Shown here: positions 17,581-26,851 of the stretch, one piece after another
How the letters are laid out: each line of letters opens with the position of its first letter
How positions within the stretch are numbered: position 1 is the first letter of the stretch
Source: Spirochaetaceae bacterium
Lineage (GTDB): Bacteria; Spirochaetota; Spirochaetia; DSM-27196; Alkalispirochaetaceae
Assembly (NCBI GenBank): GCA_007695175.1
Contig: REEH01000088.1
Span: forward strand, 1 to 53,837
Reading direction: 5' to 3'
Length of the DNA: 53,837 bases
Translations under genes and position numbers: made by a program
The notes under the pieces: model-generated
Seen by the model: the letters and a program-made list of their open reading frames with translations, nothing else
What the model was told of the DNA's origin: nothing
Database searches by the model: none

Positions 17581-17656
17581 TTGGCTGTATCCTCCGCGCC
17601 CTGATGAGGGTGCCGGGCGGTGTTCATCCGGCGGTCGGTACCGTTATTATAGAGAG

Positions 17657-19726
17657 ATGCGGGAGAAAACGGAATACCTGCCGGGTTTTGCAATCCCCGG
17701 AACGATCGTCCTGGTAGCAGCCGCAGCTCTTCTGGTCGCCTTCGCACCGGAGATCTCGATAGCCCCGGTTGGGCCCGGGGGTGCCTTTCTGCTGGCATGG
17801 ATCGCCCTCCATGTGGCATGGGCGCTCTCCCTGCTTCCCCCGGCAATGCGGGGACGACCTGTCCGGGAGACCCTGGCTTACCAGGGACCGGTAGCGGAGG
17901 GGCTCTTTTTTCTGGGCGCCTTCCTGTTCCTCTTCGCCTACATTTTTGCCCTGAACGCCAACATGGACTACGTGCAGCGCTTCATCGAGAGCGGCGGCAA
18001 CTTGCAGCTCGCGCTGGATACGCGCACCGAACGGCTGATCGCTACCGCACGGTTTGCGCCGCTCCTCGTACTTGATCTCGGCTTCTGGATTCTCTCGGCC
18101 CGTTACCGTGGAGTTCCCGCCGGAGAGCGGTCGCGCCGTGGTGACCTGCGCCGTCTTTCACCGGCCCTCGTTATCCTGGCGGTCGCGCTTTCCGTCCTGG
18201 CCCAGCCCTCGACGCTACGGCTGGAGGGTATTCCCATCCTCGGGTGGGTTGCCCTGGTACCGCTCTTTGTCGTGCTGCGCCTGCAGGTGGAAGCGGGACG
18301 GATCGGTCGTACCATCTGGTACGGCGTGCTCTACGGCGTCCTCTTCACCCTGGTGGGAAACTTCTGGCTCGGCACCTTCAACCTCGTTTCGCTCCAGGCG
18401 GTGGGGGTGATCTTTCTTGGTTTCTACGCGCTCTTCATGCCGATTGCCGCCGGTGCCCTGTACGCGGTGCGCGACTCCCCTCTTCGCCCTCTGGTGTTGC
18501 CCCTGGCCTGGACCTCCTGGGAGCTTGCCAGGAGCAGTGGGTTTCTCGGCTATCCCTGGTTGCTTGTGGCGCACAGCCAGTACCGGATTCTGCCCCTGAT
18601 ACAGATCGCGGAAATCGGGGGGGTCTGGCTGGTGAGTTTTGTCGTTCTTCTGGTGAACAGCCTTCTGGCGGAGGCTTTGCTGGAAGGGTCTCTCCGGCGC
18701 CGTTGGGTGCCCATCGCGGCCGTGCTGGGGATGGCCTTCGGAACGGGTTTCGTGCTGCAGGCGATCCCGGTTAACTCCCGCGATGTGGTGCGTCTGGCCC
18801 TGATCCAGCAGAACAGTGATCCCCGCAAGCATGAGTACCCCCGTACGCTCGATTCGCTCCGGGAGCTCACCGACGCGAGCCTGGCTTATGAACCGGATAT
18901 GGTGGTATGGTCCGAGACCGCTTTTGTCCCGAACATCCGGCGCTGGTCCGAGGAGGATCCGCGCCGGTACAGCCTGGCGCGGCTGGTGCGCGAGTTTCTG
19001 GCCTACCTGGATACGGTGGATACGTGGCTGATCACGGGAAACGATGATTACTCCCGCGTCCTCGGTGAGGACGGCGAGGAGCTGGAGAGGCATAATTACA
19101 ATGCGGCGGTCCTCTTTGATCCGGATGGCGAGCGGCGTGAAACGTATCACAAGGTGAAGCTTGTCCCCTTTACGGAGTACTTTCCCTACGAGAGGCAGTT
19201 GCCCTGGATCCATGCCATGCTGCTGGACTTTGACGTTGCCTTCTGGACGCCCGGAGCGGAACGGACCGTCTTTGAACACGCCCGATTCCGGTTCTCCACC
19301 CCGATCTGCTTTGAGGATGTCTTTCCCCGGGAGGTTCGTGCCTTTGCCCGGGAAGGCATGGAGGTGGTGGTCAATCTCACCAACGATTACTGGTCACTGC
19401 AGGAGGTAGCGGCGCAACAGCACTTCGTGGCGGCTCTTTTCCGTACGGTGGAACTGCGACGGCCCATGGTACGGTCCACCGCGAGCGGCGTCACCTCCCA
19501 CATCGACGCTCACGGGCGTATCATCGCAACGGTGCCGCAGTATTCGGAACAGTACCTGATTGCGGACGTGGAGGTGCCCGATGGAACGCGCATTACCCTG
19601 TACGAGCGGTGGGGGGACTGGTTTCCCTGGCTGACCGGTGTTGTACTGGTCCTGCTCGTCCTGGGGACCACCGGTATGCGGCGGTATGCGGGGCCGGACC
19701 GGAAACGTCTCAGCGGGGGCGATTGA
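17657..19726 (+). CDS. lnt: Apolipoprotein N-acyltransferase
   Basis: Lnt adds the third acyl chain to lipoproteins in the inner membrane. The C-terminal nitrilase-like domain holds the catalytic triad: Glu in MVVWSETAFVP, Lys in YHKVKLVPFTEYFPYE and Cys in TPICFEDVFP. The protein has 689 residues, against about 510 in E. coli. The excess is an N-terminal region of about 180 residues with several additional membrane segments. The ATG at 17657 is chosen because it follows a TATTAT -10 box by 6 nt; the frame extends upstream across the divergent gene. The 3' end overlaps lgt by 17 bp, tail to tail. Confidence 0.94.
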   Translation: MREKTEYLPGFAIPGTIVLVAAAALLVAFAPEISIAPVGPGGAFLLAWIALHVAWALSLLPPAMRGRPVRETLAYQGPVAEGLFFLGAFLFLFAYIFALNANMDYVQRFIESGGNLQLALDTRTERLIATARFAPLLVLDLGFWILSARYRGVPAGERSRRGDLRRLSPALVILAVALSVLAQPSTLRLEGIPILGWVALVPLFVVLRLQVEAGRIGRTIWYGVLYGVLFTLVGNFWLGTFNLVSLQAVGVIFLGFYALFMPIAAGALYAVRDSPLRPLVLPLAWTSWELARSSGFLGYPWLLVAHSQYRILPLIQIAEIGGVWLVSFVVLLVNSLLAEALLEGSLRRRWVPIAAVLGMAFGTGFVLQAIPVNSRDVVRLALIQQNSDPRKHEYPRTLDSLRELTDASLAYEPDMVVWSETAFVPNIRRWSEEDPRRYSLARLVREFLAYLDTVDTWLITGNDDYSRVLGEDGEELERHNYNAAVLFDPDGERRETYHKVKLVPFTEYFPYERQLPWIHAMLLDFDVAFWTPGAERTVFEHARFRFSTPICFEDVFPREVRAFAREGMEVVVNLTNDYWSLQEVAAQQHFVAALFRTVELRRPMVRSTASGVTSHIDAHGRIIATVPQYSEQYLIADVEVPDGTRITLYERWGDWFPWLTGVVLVLLVLGTTGMRRYAGPDRKRLSGGD

Positions 19727-20765
19727 TCCTTTTCCGGGCCCGGCGACGGGCGTTTCGGTCCGAGGCCGAATGGGCGGTATCCATTGTCTCAAAGGTCTCC
19801 ACCCGTGCTCCCGTCCGTGCATAAATGCGAAGACCGACCAGCACCAGCACCCCCGCGAGCGCCATGAGCAGGCTCAGGACCTGGCCCGTCGTTATATTGA
19901 GCGGCGAGAGGAAAAGCCACCCCGGATTATCCGACGGACCAAGCTGGATAATAAAGCCCAGCCCCGCGTCGGGGGTGCGGAAGTACTCCGCGATGTACCG
20001 CGCCAGGGCATACCCGATCAGGTACACGCCGATCATGAAGCCCTTGAAGGGCTTTCGTTTCCGGAAAATGAACCACATCACCGCCCAGAGGACGACGCCC
20101 TCCAGAGCCGCTTCGTAGAGCTGCGACGGGTGCCGGGGGAGGTTTACAAAGCTTTGCCCCGTGATATCGATGCCCGTCTGCTCCGCCACCATACGGGCGG
20201 CGGGGTGTGCAGTTGGTACCGGTTGAGCGTTGGGAAACCGCACGCCCCAGGGTGCAGCCGTGATACGACCGTAAAGCTCGCCGTTGATGAAGTTGCCCAG
20301 GCGCCCGAAGGTGTATCCCAGCGGTACCGCGGTCATGCCGATATCAGCCATCTCCAGGACATCTATCTTCTTGACCTTGCAGTAGGTAACGCCCGCCACG
20401 ATCGCTCCCACGAGTCCTCCGTGGTAGCTCATTCCCTGCAGGCCCGTGAAGTTCATGTTCTCATCAAAGGGCCAGAAAATGAGCCACGGCCGCGTCAGGT
20501 AGCGACCGGTGGTATCGTAAATGGTGGCCGCAAAGATTCTCGCCCCGATCAGCAGACCCAGGATTGTCCAGAAAAAGAGATTCATCACGTCGTCCTGAGT
20601 CAGTGTACCGGCGATTGCCAGGCGTCTGTCCCTCAGCTGGTACGTCGTCATAAGGTAGGTCACTCCGAACGCCACCAGGTACATCAGGCCGTACCAGCGC
20701 AGGGGAAGCCCCGGTATGATCACCGGGGAGAGCCAACTGGGGTAATCTATGTATAGCAACGGCAC
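19710..20765 (-). CDS. lgt: Prolipoprotein diacylglyceryl transferase
   Basis: Lgt attaches diacylglycerol to the lipobox Cys of prolipoproteins in the inner membrane, the first step of the pathway that Lnt completes. The 351-residue protein has about seven membrane segments. The family signature GRLGNFINGELYG is present, as are SYHGGLVGA and RHPSQLYEA. The basic C-terminal tail (ASDRNARRRARKR) is longer than usual. The gene starts 13 bp after fapA and is the last of four same-strand genes, facing lnt. Confidence 0.96.
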   Translation of the reverse strand: MPLLYIDYPSWLSPVIIPGLPLRWYGLMYLVAFGVTYLMTTYQLRDRRLAIAGTLTQDDVMNLFFWTILGLLIGARIFAATIYDTTGRYLTRPWLIFWPFDENMNFTGLQGMSYHGGLVGAIVAGVTYCKVKKIDVLEMADIGMTAVPLGYTFGRLGNFINGELYGRITAAPWGVRFPNAQPVPTAHPAARMVAEQTGIDITGQSFVNLPRHPSQLYEAALEGVVLWAVMWFIFRKRKPFKGFMIGVYLIGYALARYIAEYFRTPDAGLGFIIQLGPSDNPGWLFLSPLNITTGQVLSLLMALAGVLVLVGLRIYARTGARVETFETMDTAHSASDRNARRRARKRINRPR

Positions 20766-20778
20766 TGCCTCACTCCCT

Positions 20779-23757
20779 TCACTCTCCGTTCAGATCGTTC
20801 ACATCAATATTGCCGGTGTGGGGATTAAATTCAACGGCTATAGCCTTCCGGGACCGCGTGATTTCCACCGTTCTGCCGTGGCTCTCAAAAATGGTGCCGA
20901 CGTGAACCTCGTTTCGAACGACGATCCTGCTGGGAAAGTGCTGTTCGAAGCGTTCCCGCAGCGTAAAGAGCCGCAAGCCGCGTTTCTCCATCAGCTTGAG
21001 AAGCGTTACTTTCTCCTTCCTCAGGGAGTCCAGTGCAGCGGTATCCCGCTCCTTCTCGCTCTTCCGCATTTCCAGATCCACTTGCGTTATCCGGCGCTTG
21101 ACCTTGTCTATCTCCTTCTCTTCCTTCTCGATGAGATCCGCCACCAGATAGTCCTGCCCGAAGGAGAGCTGCGTCTTGACGCCCCGGGTAGAGCCCACGC
21201 TGCTCACCTCGAATCCGTTTCGGGCACGGATTGTTCCCCCCACGATTCGTCCCTTGTCCCCCTTGAAGGCAATCTTCCCGTTGCACTTGATGCGTGAACG
21301 GACGAGCGCGCTTTTCAGAAGAAGATCTCCCACAGCGAGGACGGTGGCCAGTTCCACGAAAGGGCTCACGATATTCTGCTTGCTCCGGAGAACGGCTTTT
21401 CCGGCCCCTTTCACGCCTTCCTTGATATAGATGTGGCCATCGGAGGAGATAAGCGCACCCTCCACGCCACCGGCGATCGTCACGTCCCCCGTGGAGATGA
21501 CGTAGAAGCCTGTCCTGACCGTCCCGCCGATGATCACGGAACCGGGAAACTTGATGTTTCCCACCGACATATCCACGTCGCCCTTTACCGTGTGAGTTGC
21601 GAGGAGGTTGATCGTCTTATCGGAGTACTGAAGTTCACCCTCGATTTCCGCCTTCACGAGGACCGTGCCGTCCTCCAGTGTCTCCTTTGCGAGGTTTTCT
21701 CCGACCTCGAGAGGTATTCCACCCAGCTTCCTCGCCGGTACCGTATTCCCCAGCACGTCCACACCGTCCACCGCTTCCTGGCTGGAGGGCAGGATCCGGC
21801 AGATTTCCTGCCCCGTCCGCACGGTGATGATACTCCCCCGCGTCCGGAAGTCCGCGCTTCCGTCCTTTCTGATACGCACGGGAGAACCTGCGTCGGTGGC
21901 GAGAAGAAACTCGATCCGGTTCTCGCTCTGATCCACCGGCTCCAGGCCCCTGGCGACAACGAAGTCCTTTACGGGTGTTCCCGCGCGGGCAGCCGCCAGG
22001 GCGCGTTCGATCGACTCTTCCTCGATTCCCTGAACGACCTTCGCCTCCGCCAGTGCCCGGTCAACCGAGTCCCGCTCCAGGCGTGTGCCGCTGCCGACAC
22101 CTTCCTCAAGCGTGAGAAGCGCCTGCATCCTGGTGTCGTCGAGCGAGACCTTGACCGTTGCGTCCCGGTGGGGGCGAACGCGGATGAAGGTTGTTCCCTC
22201 GCTTTCCCGGAAGTCGAGTACGCCCGCGGCGGTGGTAACGATCACCTGGTCACGCTGGGTGACATTCTCGAAAAGGCGTATCTTCGGAGCGGCTGCCGCT
22301 TCCGCGTTGATTATCATCCCGTACACGTCCTGTCCCGGCTCCCCCGGTGTGGGCGGGTCGATCGTGCAGATGAGCTGCTCCGCTTTCACAGCGGCGGTTT
22401 TCTGAATCTCCGCCGGGGGAAATTCCGCCAGCGAGGGCATGTGCACCGTCTCATCGCCGGCAGTGGAATCACTCTCGAGAATCCTCCGCAGACCCTCCTT
22501 GAGCGCCTCGGTACGCGCTTCCGGATCGAAGGAGAGGGAGTATTCCACCTGTCGCTCCGGTCCCGGTACCGGTGCAGTACCGGCACAGAGGGGATAACTG
22601 GTGAGGTCCATCTCGCCGCTTTCGTAAAAGGCGTTGATATCGGTCTTGATCTTCTCGAAGTCCAGCTTCCGCAGGCCGCTCTCCTTGATCGCCGTCCCAA
22701 TCTCGCGCAGGCTCAGGGGCTTTCCGCGGCCTTTGCCCTTGTGGATGTTCAGGTATGCCTCGAGGCGGTCTTCCGCCACGATGATGTCAAAGGATGCGTC
22801 CCGGGAACTGCTTACAGGTAAACGGGCCGGTTCACCCTTTGCGATCTGCTCCCGGATGAGAGTCTCGATCTCACTCTCGCTCATGAGCGAGTCCCGGGAG
22901 TAGGAGAGATCATCCACGGCGCTGAGAACGTCCGCCGCCACGGGAGGGGTGCACAGGCGGTGCCCCGGCGTGATCACCAGGTAGCACGTAGCCCGGTCAT
23001 TGCTGAGTTCAACGGACCACTGGTGGGGGGTAAAGGGGATGACATCTACCCAGTTGCGTCCAATCCTGACAAAACCCGTCGCGGCCGCGCGGATCTCGTC
23101 CCCCTTCTGCTCCACGTTGGATCCGGCGTGAAAAGCGGGATCCGGCAGTGCCCGAATCGGTAAGGTCCGGCCGAAGACGTCCCTTCCCGGCAGTCCCGCC
23201 GAGCGGGGCGTGAGGCGCGCCAGAAGCGCGCCCGCATCGCAGTAGGTCACCTTCAGGACGGTGGAATCAACAAAGACTTTCTCCTGGCGATCCACCGTTT
23301 CCCGTACCACCTGGACCTCGGTCCTGTCCTTGCGGAAGAGACGGCCCTCCTTTCGCGTCACCTTCTTCTCCCGCTCCACCGTTTCCTTCACTGTCCGGAA
23401 GATTGTCGGTGGATCGGCATCGGCTGTTACCCGGTCGGCTACGGTGTGAAGTCTTTCGGGAACACTCAGCTCCTCCCAGACCGGCGTGTCCGGTGCCGGT
23501 GGAACGGGCGCGATTCCCTTGAGAACGACGTCGCTGTGAATGCCGCTGCCGCCGGCGGAAGCGCTGCGGAGAAAGGCGGCGATGTTCTCCCCCAGGATGT
23601 CCGTCTTTACACCCCGTTCCCGGAGTGCTTCCACGATACGATCCTCGGTCCACTCGTCACCGTCCGCGGTAGCCTCAAAGGTGAGTGTCACCTTCAAGGC
23701 GGAATCATCGATAGTGATTTTCAGTACGCCCTTCAGGGACTGTGTCGCCTTGCCCAT
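20779..23757 (-). CDS. FapA/DUF342 family protein, unusually long
   Basis: A 992-residue cytoplasmic protein of the DUF342 (flagellar assembly protein A) family. The C-terminal third holds the characteristic beta-helix-like region (IKFPGSVIIGGTVRTGFYVISTGDVTIAGGVEGA) and a Lys/Glu-rich coiled coil at about 880-930. The preceding part contains three copies of the module marked by GRDVFG (about 190), GQDVYG (about 475) and GVDVLG (about 662), whereas typical members have one or two and are 450-650 residues long. It is followed by lgt and preceded by a MinD-like ATPase with 14 bp between. Function in spirochaetes is not established; a link to cell-pole or flagellar organisation is inferred from the neighbour. 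Confidence 0.88.
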   Translation of the reverse strand: MGKATQSLKGVLKITIDDSALKVTLTFEATADGDEWTEDRIVEALRERGVKTDILGENIAAFLRSASAGGSGIHSDVVLKGIAPVPPAPDTPVWEELSVPERLHTVADRVTADADPPTIFRTVKETVEREKKVTRKEGRLFRKDRTEVQVVRETVDRQEKVFVDSTVLKVTYCDAGALLARLTPRSAGLPGRDVFGRTLPIRALPDPAFHAGSNVEQKGDEIRAAATGFVRIGRNWVDVIPFTPHQWSVELSNDRATCYLVITPGHRLCTPPVAADVLSAVDDLSYSRDSLMSESEIETLIREQIAKGEPARLPVSSSRDASFDIIVAEDRLEAYLNIHKGKGRGKPLSLREIGTAIKESGLRKLDFEKIKTDINAFYESGEMDLTSYPLCAGTAPVPGPERQVEYSLSFDPEARTEALKEGLRRILESDSTAGDETVHMPSLAEFPPAEIQKTAAVKAEQLICTIDPPTPGEPGQDVYGMIINAEAAAAPKIRLFENVTQRDQVIVTTAAGVLDFRESEGTTFIRVRPHRDATVKVSLDDTRMQALLTLEEGVGSGTRLERDSVDRALAEAKVVQGIEEESIERALAAARAGTPVKDFVVARGLEPVDQSENRIEFLLATDAGSPVRIRKDGSADFRTRGSIITVRTGQEICRILPSSQEAVDGVDVLGNTVPARKLGGIPLEVGENLAKETLEDGTVLVKAEIEGELQYSDKTINLLATHTVKGDVDMSVGNIKFPGSVIIGGTVRTGFYVISTGDVTIAGGVEGALISSDGHIYIKEGVKGAGKAVLRSKQNIVSPFVELATVLAVGDLLLKSALVRSRIKCNGKIAFKGDKGRIVGGTIRARNGFEVSSVGSTRGVKTQLSFGQDYLVADLIEKEEKEIDKVKRRITQVDLEMRKSEKERDTAALDSLRKEKVTLLKLMEKRGLRLFTLRERFEQHFPSRIVVRNEVHVGTIFESHGRTVEITRSRKAIAVEFNPHTGNIDVNDLNGE

Positions 23758-23771
23758 CAGATCACTCTGTA

Positions 23772-24917
23772 TTATGCCTTGAATCCGAGTTTCATCGCCT
23801 GCACCAACTTTGCACGGTACAAATTCACCTGTTTCCTCAGCTGTGCAATCTCGTGGTGCTGACTTTTTATCGTTTCCACCAGGTCTCCCGTGGAAAGAGC
23901 TCCAGTATTCAGGAGTTCTTCAATATAGCTCATGCGCTCGTCAAAATCATTTTCCGCCTCGTTTTCCGCCGCTTCAAAGGAATCGTCGATCTTCTCCAGG
24001 TCGGGAGCGCTTTCCTCGATTTCTCCCTCCATCTGAATCATTTTGTCGGCGATACGATACACGGCTTGCGAGAGGATCGAGGAGGGTTTGTATCGGATAA
24101 TCGGGAGTCGCGAGGCGAGGGCGGTATCCTGAAGGTCATCCCGGTAGACCACTCCCAGGTGCAGGAGGTCCAGGTCCAGGTATTGCTGAGCGCTGCGGCG
24201 TAACCGGTTGATCTTCTCGGCGTCCTTCGGGTTTTCCAGCATGTTCATGACGAGGCGCGGCCGGAAACGACGGAGCGCCGTGCGGAATGCTCGTCCCGCC
24301 TCGGAGTCGCGTGCGTCCAGCTCCCGGGCTATCTCCGGGAGGTAGACCTGTCGCAGCGCACCGCGGTCCTTGAAAAGCCCCTTCACGTACTCCGCGCCGG
24401 CGCCGCTGCTGCCGGTAGTATTCCGCAGGATGTGGAAGACCGCGTTCTTGAGAAAGAGGTACGCGCTCACCGTAGCGGTCGGCGTCGGAGTTGTGCAGAT
24501 GATGCCATGATTGGAGGTAAGAAAGAAATCCAGCGTAGTCTGTCCCGTCCCGGCTCCCAGGTCCATGATCAGATAATCAGCCTCCAGGGAGAGAAGCTTG
24601 CGTACGAGCATGCGTTTCTGGTTCACCTTGAGGTTTGCCAGGCCCGGAATCTCCGAGTCTCCCGGTATGAACTGCAGATTGGGTATGCCGGTCTCGTTCA
24701 GGACGGAGGTGATCTTTTCCCGCGGTGCGTCCAGGAAGGAACCGATGGAACCCGAAAGGGAGCGGATGCCGAGAATGAGGTGCAGATTGGACCCGCCCAG
24801 GTCCAGGTCCGCCAGCACAACGCGACGGCCCGCCTGGGCCAGGGCGATCGCCAGGTTGGCTGCGAGTAGTGATTTCCCCACGCCTCCCTTGCCGCTCGCC
24901 ACGGGAACAACATGCAT
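23772..24917 (-). CDS. MinD/ParA-family ATPase (FlhG-like)
   Basis: A 381-residue P-loop ATPase. The deviant Walker A motif SGKGGVGKS lies at residues 8-16, followed by VVLADLDLGGSNLHLILG and the YLIMDLGAGTG switch. The C-terminal 100 residues form an acidic coiled coil (EEIEESAPDLEKIDD through LRKQVNLYRAKLVQAMK) beyond the ATPase fold. Such proteins position macromolecular complexes, flagella in the FlhG branch. The ATG at 24917 follows GGAGG at 7 nt and shares a base with the stop codon of the membrane gene upstream (TGATG), so translation is coupled. The long upstream open frame is not needed. Confidence 0.93.
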   Translation of the reverse strand: MHVVPVASGKGGVGKSLLAANLAIALAQAGRRVVLADLDLGGSNLHLILGIRSLSGSIGSFLDAPREKITSVLNETGIPNLQFIPGDSEIPGLANLKVNQKRMLVRKLLSLEADYLIMDLGAGTGQTTLDFFLTSNHGIICTTPTPTATVSAYLFLKNAVFHILRNTTGSSGAGAEYVKGLFKDRGALRQVYLPEIARELDARDSEAGRAFRTALRRFRPRLVMNMLENPKDAEKINRLRRSAQQYLDLDLLHLGVVYRDDLQDTALASRLPIIRYKPSSILSQAVYRIADKMIQMEGEIEESAPDLEKIDDSFEAAENEAENDFDERMSYIEELLNTGALSTGDLVETIKSQHHEIAQLRKQVNLYRAKLVQAMKLGFKA

Positions 24918-25315
24918 CAGGTTTCCTCCATACGTTTGCTGTATATTAGCAGAAAAACGAGGAAGGCGAAATCGGCGATTATCATTACGAATGCTCCCAG
25001 CAGGATCAGGAGAGGCGTCGCGCTGATGAGGGGCATCGTATCCCGGAGGGAATTGAAGAAGAGCGTAACAGCTGTCAGGACGTGGATAACGCCCACCAGG
25101 CGCAGCGCCCACAGTATCATGGCGTTTCCCGTCACGCCGAGCTGGATCAGGAGCAACACCACTACGAGAGCGGGAGCTCCAATCGCAAGGACGAGACTGA
25201 TCGCTCCCGCGGCGGAGGTCTCCTGCAGGGCCAGCATTACCGAGAAGAAGAGAAGGGTGAAGCGCAGCAACTGGTATGCCGTTGCCACAAGAAGAAGTAC
25301 TCCATTGAATCGCAC
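24917..25315 (-). CDS. Small four-helix membrane protein of unknown function
   Basis: A 132-residue protein made almost wholly of four hydrophobic segments with short polar loops and a basic C terminus (IYSKRMEET). I recognise no family. It is translationally coupled to the MinD-like ATPase through a TGATG overlap and so is likely a partner of it at the membrane. The start is a GTG at 25315 without a clear ribosome-binding site, so the N terminus is uncertain. Confidence 0.75.
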   Translation of the reverse strand: MRFNGVLLLVATAYQLLRFTLLFFSVMLALQETSAAGAISLVLAIGAPALVVVLLLIQLGVTGNAMILWALRLVGVIHVLTAVTLFFNSLRDTMPLISATPLLILLGAFVMIIADFAFLVFLLIYSKRMEET

Positions 25316-25389
25316 GGTACGTGCAAGTCTACGCAGCGGTCCTTGCTGAGGTCAACCTGCAATGACTACATTAGAGACAGGAGGCGCAG

Positions 25390-26784
25390 ATGAATAAGCT
25401 AACGCCACGAGCAGGGCGACTGATACTGGTGATAACGTCCACGGCACTTGTCGTGTTCGTTCTCGCTCTTGCAGCGGTACCGACGCTGGCCGCGCAGGGA
25501 GGACAGAACACACCGGACCAGTCTCTCGCACTTTTCGAGCAGGTATACCGGTTTATCCAGCGCAACTACGTGGACGAGGTAGACCCGGCGGATCTGATAG
25601 AGGGTGCGCTGAAGGGTATGTTCGAGAGTCTCGATGATCCCCATTCGGCCTATCTCCATCCGGACCAGATGCGTGGAATGACCGACACCACCAGCGGCGA
25701 GTTCGGCGGCGTGGGTATGTACATCAGCAAGCCTCTGGCGAGAGAGGATGGTCGCCCCCGGTATATCGAGGTTGTGTCGCCCATCGAGGGCACCCCGGCA
25801 TTCCGGGCCGGTGTAGAGGCGGGAGATCGTATCAAGGAGATTGAGGGCGAGTCCACGGCGGACCTCTCTACGGACGAGGTGGTGGACCGACTCCGGGGGC
25901 GGGCCGGAACGGAGGTTCAGATAGTTATCCTCCGGGGCACCGATCTGGAGTTTCCCGTTACTCTGGAGCGCGCCGTAATACAGATTCCCACCGTCCGCTG
26001 GGGAATGATAGACGATGAAATCGGGTTTCTGAGAATTATCCAGTTCACTCCCCACACGGACGACCGTGTGCGTGACGCTCTCGAGGAGTTTCGGTCCGAG
26101 GGCTACAAATCACTGGTAATCGATATCCGTTCAAATCCGGGTGGTCTCCTCAATGGCGTGGTCGATGTGGCGGACCTTTTCTTTGATGGAGGAATGATCG
26201 TGGAGACCCGTGGTCGTGTCTCCGGTGAAAACCAGCGGTTCAACGCCCGCTCCGGGAAAGTGGTGGACGACGAAATCAAGATCGCCGTCCTGATCGACGA
26301 TGGTTCCGCCTCCGCCGCGGAAATCCTGGCGGCGGCGCTCAAGGAGCGCGACCGGGCTACTCTCTTCGGGTCCACAACGTACGGCAAGGGATCGGTGCAG
26401 CAGGTGCGCCGCCTGGGGAGTGCCGGATTCCGCCTGACCATGTCCCGGTACTACACACCGGCCGGTACAAGTATCGACCGGGCCGGCATCGCGCCCGACG
26501 TGGAAGTGGAGGAGGCGCGTCTCACGGAGGAGGAGCAGCGGGAGTACGTGGCTCTGCGCCGGGAGAACCGCATCATCGATTTTATCGAGCGTTCCGGTGA
26601 TCCCTCGATCGGGGAGATCGACGACTTCATACAGAGGCTGCGGGCCGAGGGAATCGACATAGGTGAGCACCACCTGCGGCGCCTTATACGCATGGAGATT
26701 AACCGTGCGCTAAGCCGGGATGTTCTCTTCGATCTGGATTATGACATGGTGCTGCGCCGGGCGGTGGATTACCTCCGGCGTTAG
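25390..26784 (+). CDS. S41 family C-terminal processing peptidase (CtpA-type)
   Basis: A 464-residue periplasmic serine protease. A signal anchor (LILVITSTALVVFVLALAAV) is followed by an N-terminal helical region, a PDZ domain at about 105-195 (GVGMYISKPL, GTPAFRAGVEAGDRI) and the S41 catalytic domain. The nucleophile is in DDGSASAAEI (Ser306) and the general base in YGKGSVQQ (Lys333). It likely trims or degrades envelope proteins from their C termini. AGGAGG stands 6 bp before the ATG. The 80-residue C-terminal helical tail is longer than in short CtpA enzymes. Confidence 0.95.
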   Translation: MNKLTPRAGRLILVITSTALVVFVLALAAVPTLAAQGGQNTPDQSLALFEQVYRFIQRNYVDEVDPADLIEGALKGMFESLDDPHSAYLHPDQMRGMTDTTSGEFGGVGMYISKPLAREDGRPRYIEVVSPIEGTPAFRAGVEAGDRIKEIEGESTADLSTDEVVDRLRGRAGTEVQIVILRGTDLEFPVTLERAVIQIPTVRWGMIDDEIGFLRIIQFTPHTDDRVRDALEEFRSEGYKSLVIDIRSNPGGLLNGVVDVADLFFDGGMIVETRGRVSGENQRFNARSGKVVDDEIKIAVLIDDGSASAAEILAAALKERDRATLFGSTTYGKGSVQQVRRLGSAGFRLTMSRYYTPAGTSIDRAGIAPDVEVEEARLTEEEQREYVALRRENRIIDFIERSGDPSIGEIDDFIQRLRAEGIDIGEHHLRRLIRMEINRALSRDVLFDLDYDMVLRRAVDYLRR

Positions 26785-26795
26785 CGATTCCGCTA

Positions 26796-26824
26796 TTGTC
26801 CAGCATATCGCATCCGGCTACACT
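26796..26824 (+). promoter_or_regulatory. Promoter of the WecG-like gene
   Basis: TTGTCC (26796-26801) and TACACT (26819-26824) are spaced by 17 bp, 27 nt before the ATG at 26852. They lie in the gap after the CtpA-type gene, so the next gene probably has its own promoter. Confidence 0.4.
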
Positions 26825-26851
26825 GGCGTTTCCGTTTGACAGGGGCAGGAC

